Assembly: GCF_002901445.1 (NCBI RefSeq) | Contig: NZ_PPPD01000001.1 | Location: 868,001-932,000 of the forward strand | Source: Deinococcus koreensis | GTDB lineage: Bacteria; Deinococcota; Deinococci; Deinococcales; Deinococcaceae | Direction: 5' to 3' | Length of the DNA stretch: 64,000 nucleotides | Part shown: piece after piece, positions 63,252-64,000 of the stretch | Layout: every line of letters starts with the position of its first letter | Position numbering within the stretch: position 1 is the first letter of the stretch | Translations under genes and position numbers: made by a program | The notes under the pieces: generated by a model | The model's input: only the letters and a program-made list of their open reading frames with translations | Databases searched by the model: none | Told to the model about the DNA's origin: nothing

Positions 63252-63911
63252 ATGAACATCAAGAACACCGCCCTGATCGGGCTGGCCCTTCCCCTGCTCG
63301 CGGGCTGCGGGCAGGTCGTCGGCGCGTTCGTGCCCCCCCAGACGGTCTCCAACCCGGGCAACCTGACGGGCGCCACCCTGAGCACCGCCAGCGCCATGAG
63401 GATTCAGACCGTGGTGGGCGACATCCAGTACGACACCAGCGCCGCCCTTCCCCCGCAGTCCTTCGCCGACATCAAGTACCCCGACGACGTGCCCTTCGGC
63501 ATCCGGCCGCGCGCCGTGAGCCTCAAGGTCGCGTTCTCTAAGGCCGCCGTAGTGGGGCCATGCGTGGCCCCCGACACCTTCACCGTGACCCTGAAGACCT
63601 TCAGCGCCTCGCTCTGGAATTCGGGCGACAAGGCGGGCGCGGCCACGCTGAGCGGCGCCCCGAACCTGACGGTCAAGGCCACCCGAACCGGCGTGGGCGC
63701 TGGCGGCACCACCTACTCGCTGGCCGCCAACTCGGTGAGCGTCAGCGCGAACGCCGCCACGACCGACCGGGCCATCGACATCCTGACCACCGGCGGGCAG
63801 AACGACGCCAGCGCCAGCGCCCAGATCAGCGCCGACAGCGACGCCCTGGCCGGCTGCCACCTGTCGTTCACCCTTGGCGATTCCAGCGTGACCCTCAGCA
63901 ACTTCAAGTAA
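63252..63911 (+). CDS. Secreted lipoprotein of unknown function
   Basis: Protein of 219 residues. Lipoprotein signal MNIKNTALIGLALPLLAGCG with lipobox LAGC (Cys19). The mature part is beta-rich and Ala/Thr/Ser-rich (NPGNLTGATLSTASAMRIQT, GDIQYDTSAALPPQSFADIK, FTVTLKTFSASLWNSGDKAG, SVSVSANAATTDRAIDILTT). Two cysteines (about 98 and 204) may form a disulfide. No family recognised. GAGGAGACGA sits before the ATG and a strong hairpin follows the stop. Confidence 0.78.
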   Translation: MNIKNTALIGLALPLLAGCGQVVGAFVPPQTVSNPGNLTGATLSTASAMRIQTVVGDIQYDTSAALPPQSFADIKYPDDVPFGIRPRAVSLKVAFSKAAVVGPCVAPDTFTVTLKTFSASLWNSGDKAGAATLSGAPNLTVKATRTGVGAGGTTYSLAANSVSVSANAATTDRAIDILTTGGQNDASASAQISADSDALAGCHLSFTLGDSSVTLSNFK

Positions 63912-63930
63912 GCCTGCTCAGAGCGCGATC

Positions 63931-63965
63931 AGCGCCCGGCTCCCCGAACAGTGGAGCCGGGCGCT
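63931..63965 (+). terminator. Terminator-like hairpin
   Basis: Perfect 13-bp stem AGCGCCCGGCTCC/GGAGCCGGGCGCT with a 9-base loop, 19 bases after the lipoprotein stop, extended by GATC/GGTC with one wobble. No T run. Confidence 0.75.
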
Positions 63966-64000
63966 GGTCATGGTGGACAGTGGCAGGTGGCAGCCCCGGA

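Overview
The window is very GC-rich (roughly 70%), densely coded bacterial chromosome and looks like a Deinococcus. Signs are a bacillithiol deacetylase (BshB1), several DinB/YfiT-fold proteins, an HRDC protein of a kind known in Deinococcus, secreted SMALL hypotheticals with alanine-rich signal peptides, dispersed 'ctgcttcgcagc' intergenic repeats, and more than twenty genes with a TANNNT box 5-10 bases before the start codon, the signature of leaderless transcripts. No prophage, complete insertion sequence or CRISPR array is visible.

Layout. 1-4.1 kb: 3' part of prolyl-tRNA synthetase, a low-complexity RPREDRGG repeat protein, and an orphan NMT1-type substrate-binding protein. 4.3-9.4 kb: a leftward set of an AfsR/SARP-like STAND ATPase regulator, a beta-helix lipoprotein and a CAP-domain lipoprotein, which may form a surface module. 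9.6-18.6 kb: rightward metabolic and housekeeping genes (RIO kinase, a broken GNAT gene, DinB, ankyrin protein, renalase-like oxidase, CitE-like lyase, the pseudouridine pair psuK-psuG, dihydrolipoyl dehydrogenase). 18.6-34 kb: malic enzyme, TspO-like protein with divergent TetR, FlK-like thioesterase, YihY, hisA, glycosyltransferase, murJ, tRNA-Thr(CGT), bshB1, orphan ParA, peroxiredoxin, acyl-ACP desaturase, chromate transporter, YkgJ-type protein and hisC. 34-46.7 kb: regulators and small conserved proteins, a DMT exporter overlapping a one-chain ABC transporter (ATPase plus permease), Nudix, SDR, AlkA, flavin reductase-like protein, xseB, a MITE-like element, plsC. 46.7-50.2 kb: a cobalamin riboswitch followed by btuF-btuC-btuD and a [2Fe-2S] ferredoxin. 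50.5-56.3 kb: secreted hypotheticals, the HRDC protein, a VWA protein and two DinB proteins. 56.3-60.3 kb: FMN riboswitch and the riboflavin genes ribD-ribE-ribBA-ribH reading leftward. 60.4-64 kb: a cysteine-free sirtuin, M32 carboxypeptidase and a lipoprotein.

Two complete riboswitch-controlled pathways stand out: B12 uptake and riboflavin synthesis. The orphan substrate-binding protein at 3.1 kb and the fused ABC transporter at 38.2 kb belong to the same transporter class and may be partners. The most unusual items are the RPREDRGG repeat protein with a recent 138-bp duplication, the sirtuin without a zinc site, the surface-lipoprotein/STAND cluster, a 217-bp MITE-like element, and a set of 'quasi-palindromic word' hairpins between genes. 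All functional assignments come from reading motifs; no database search was possible.
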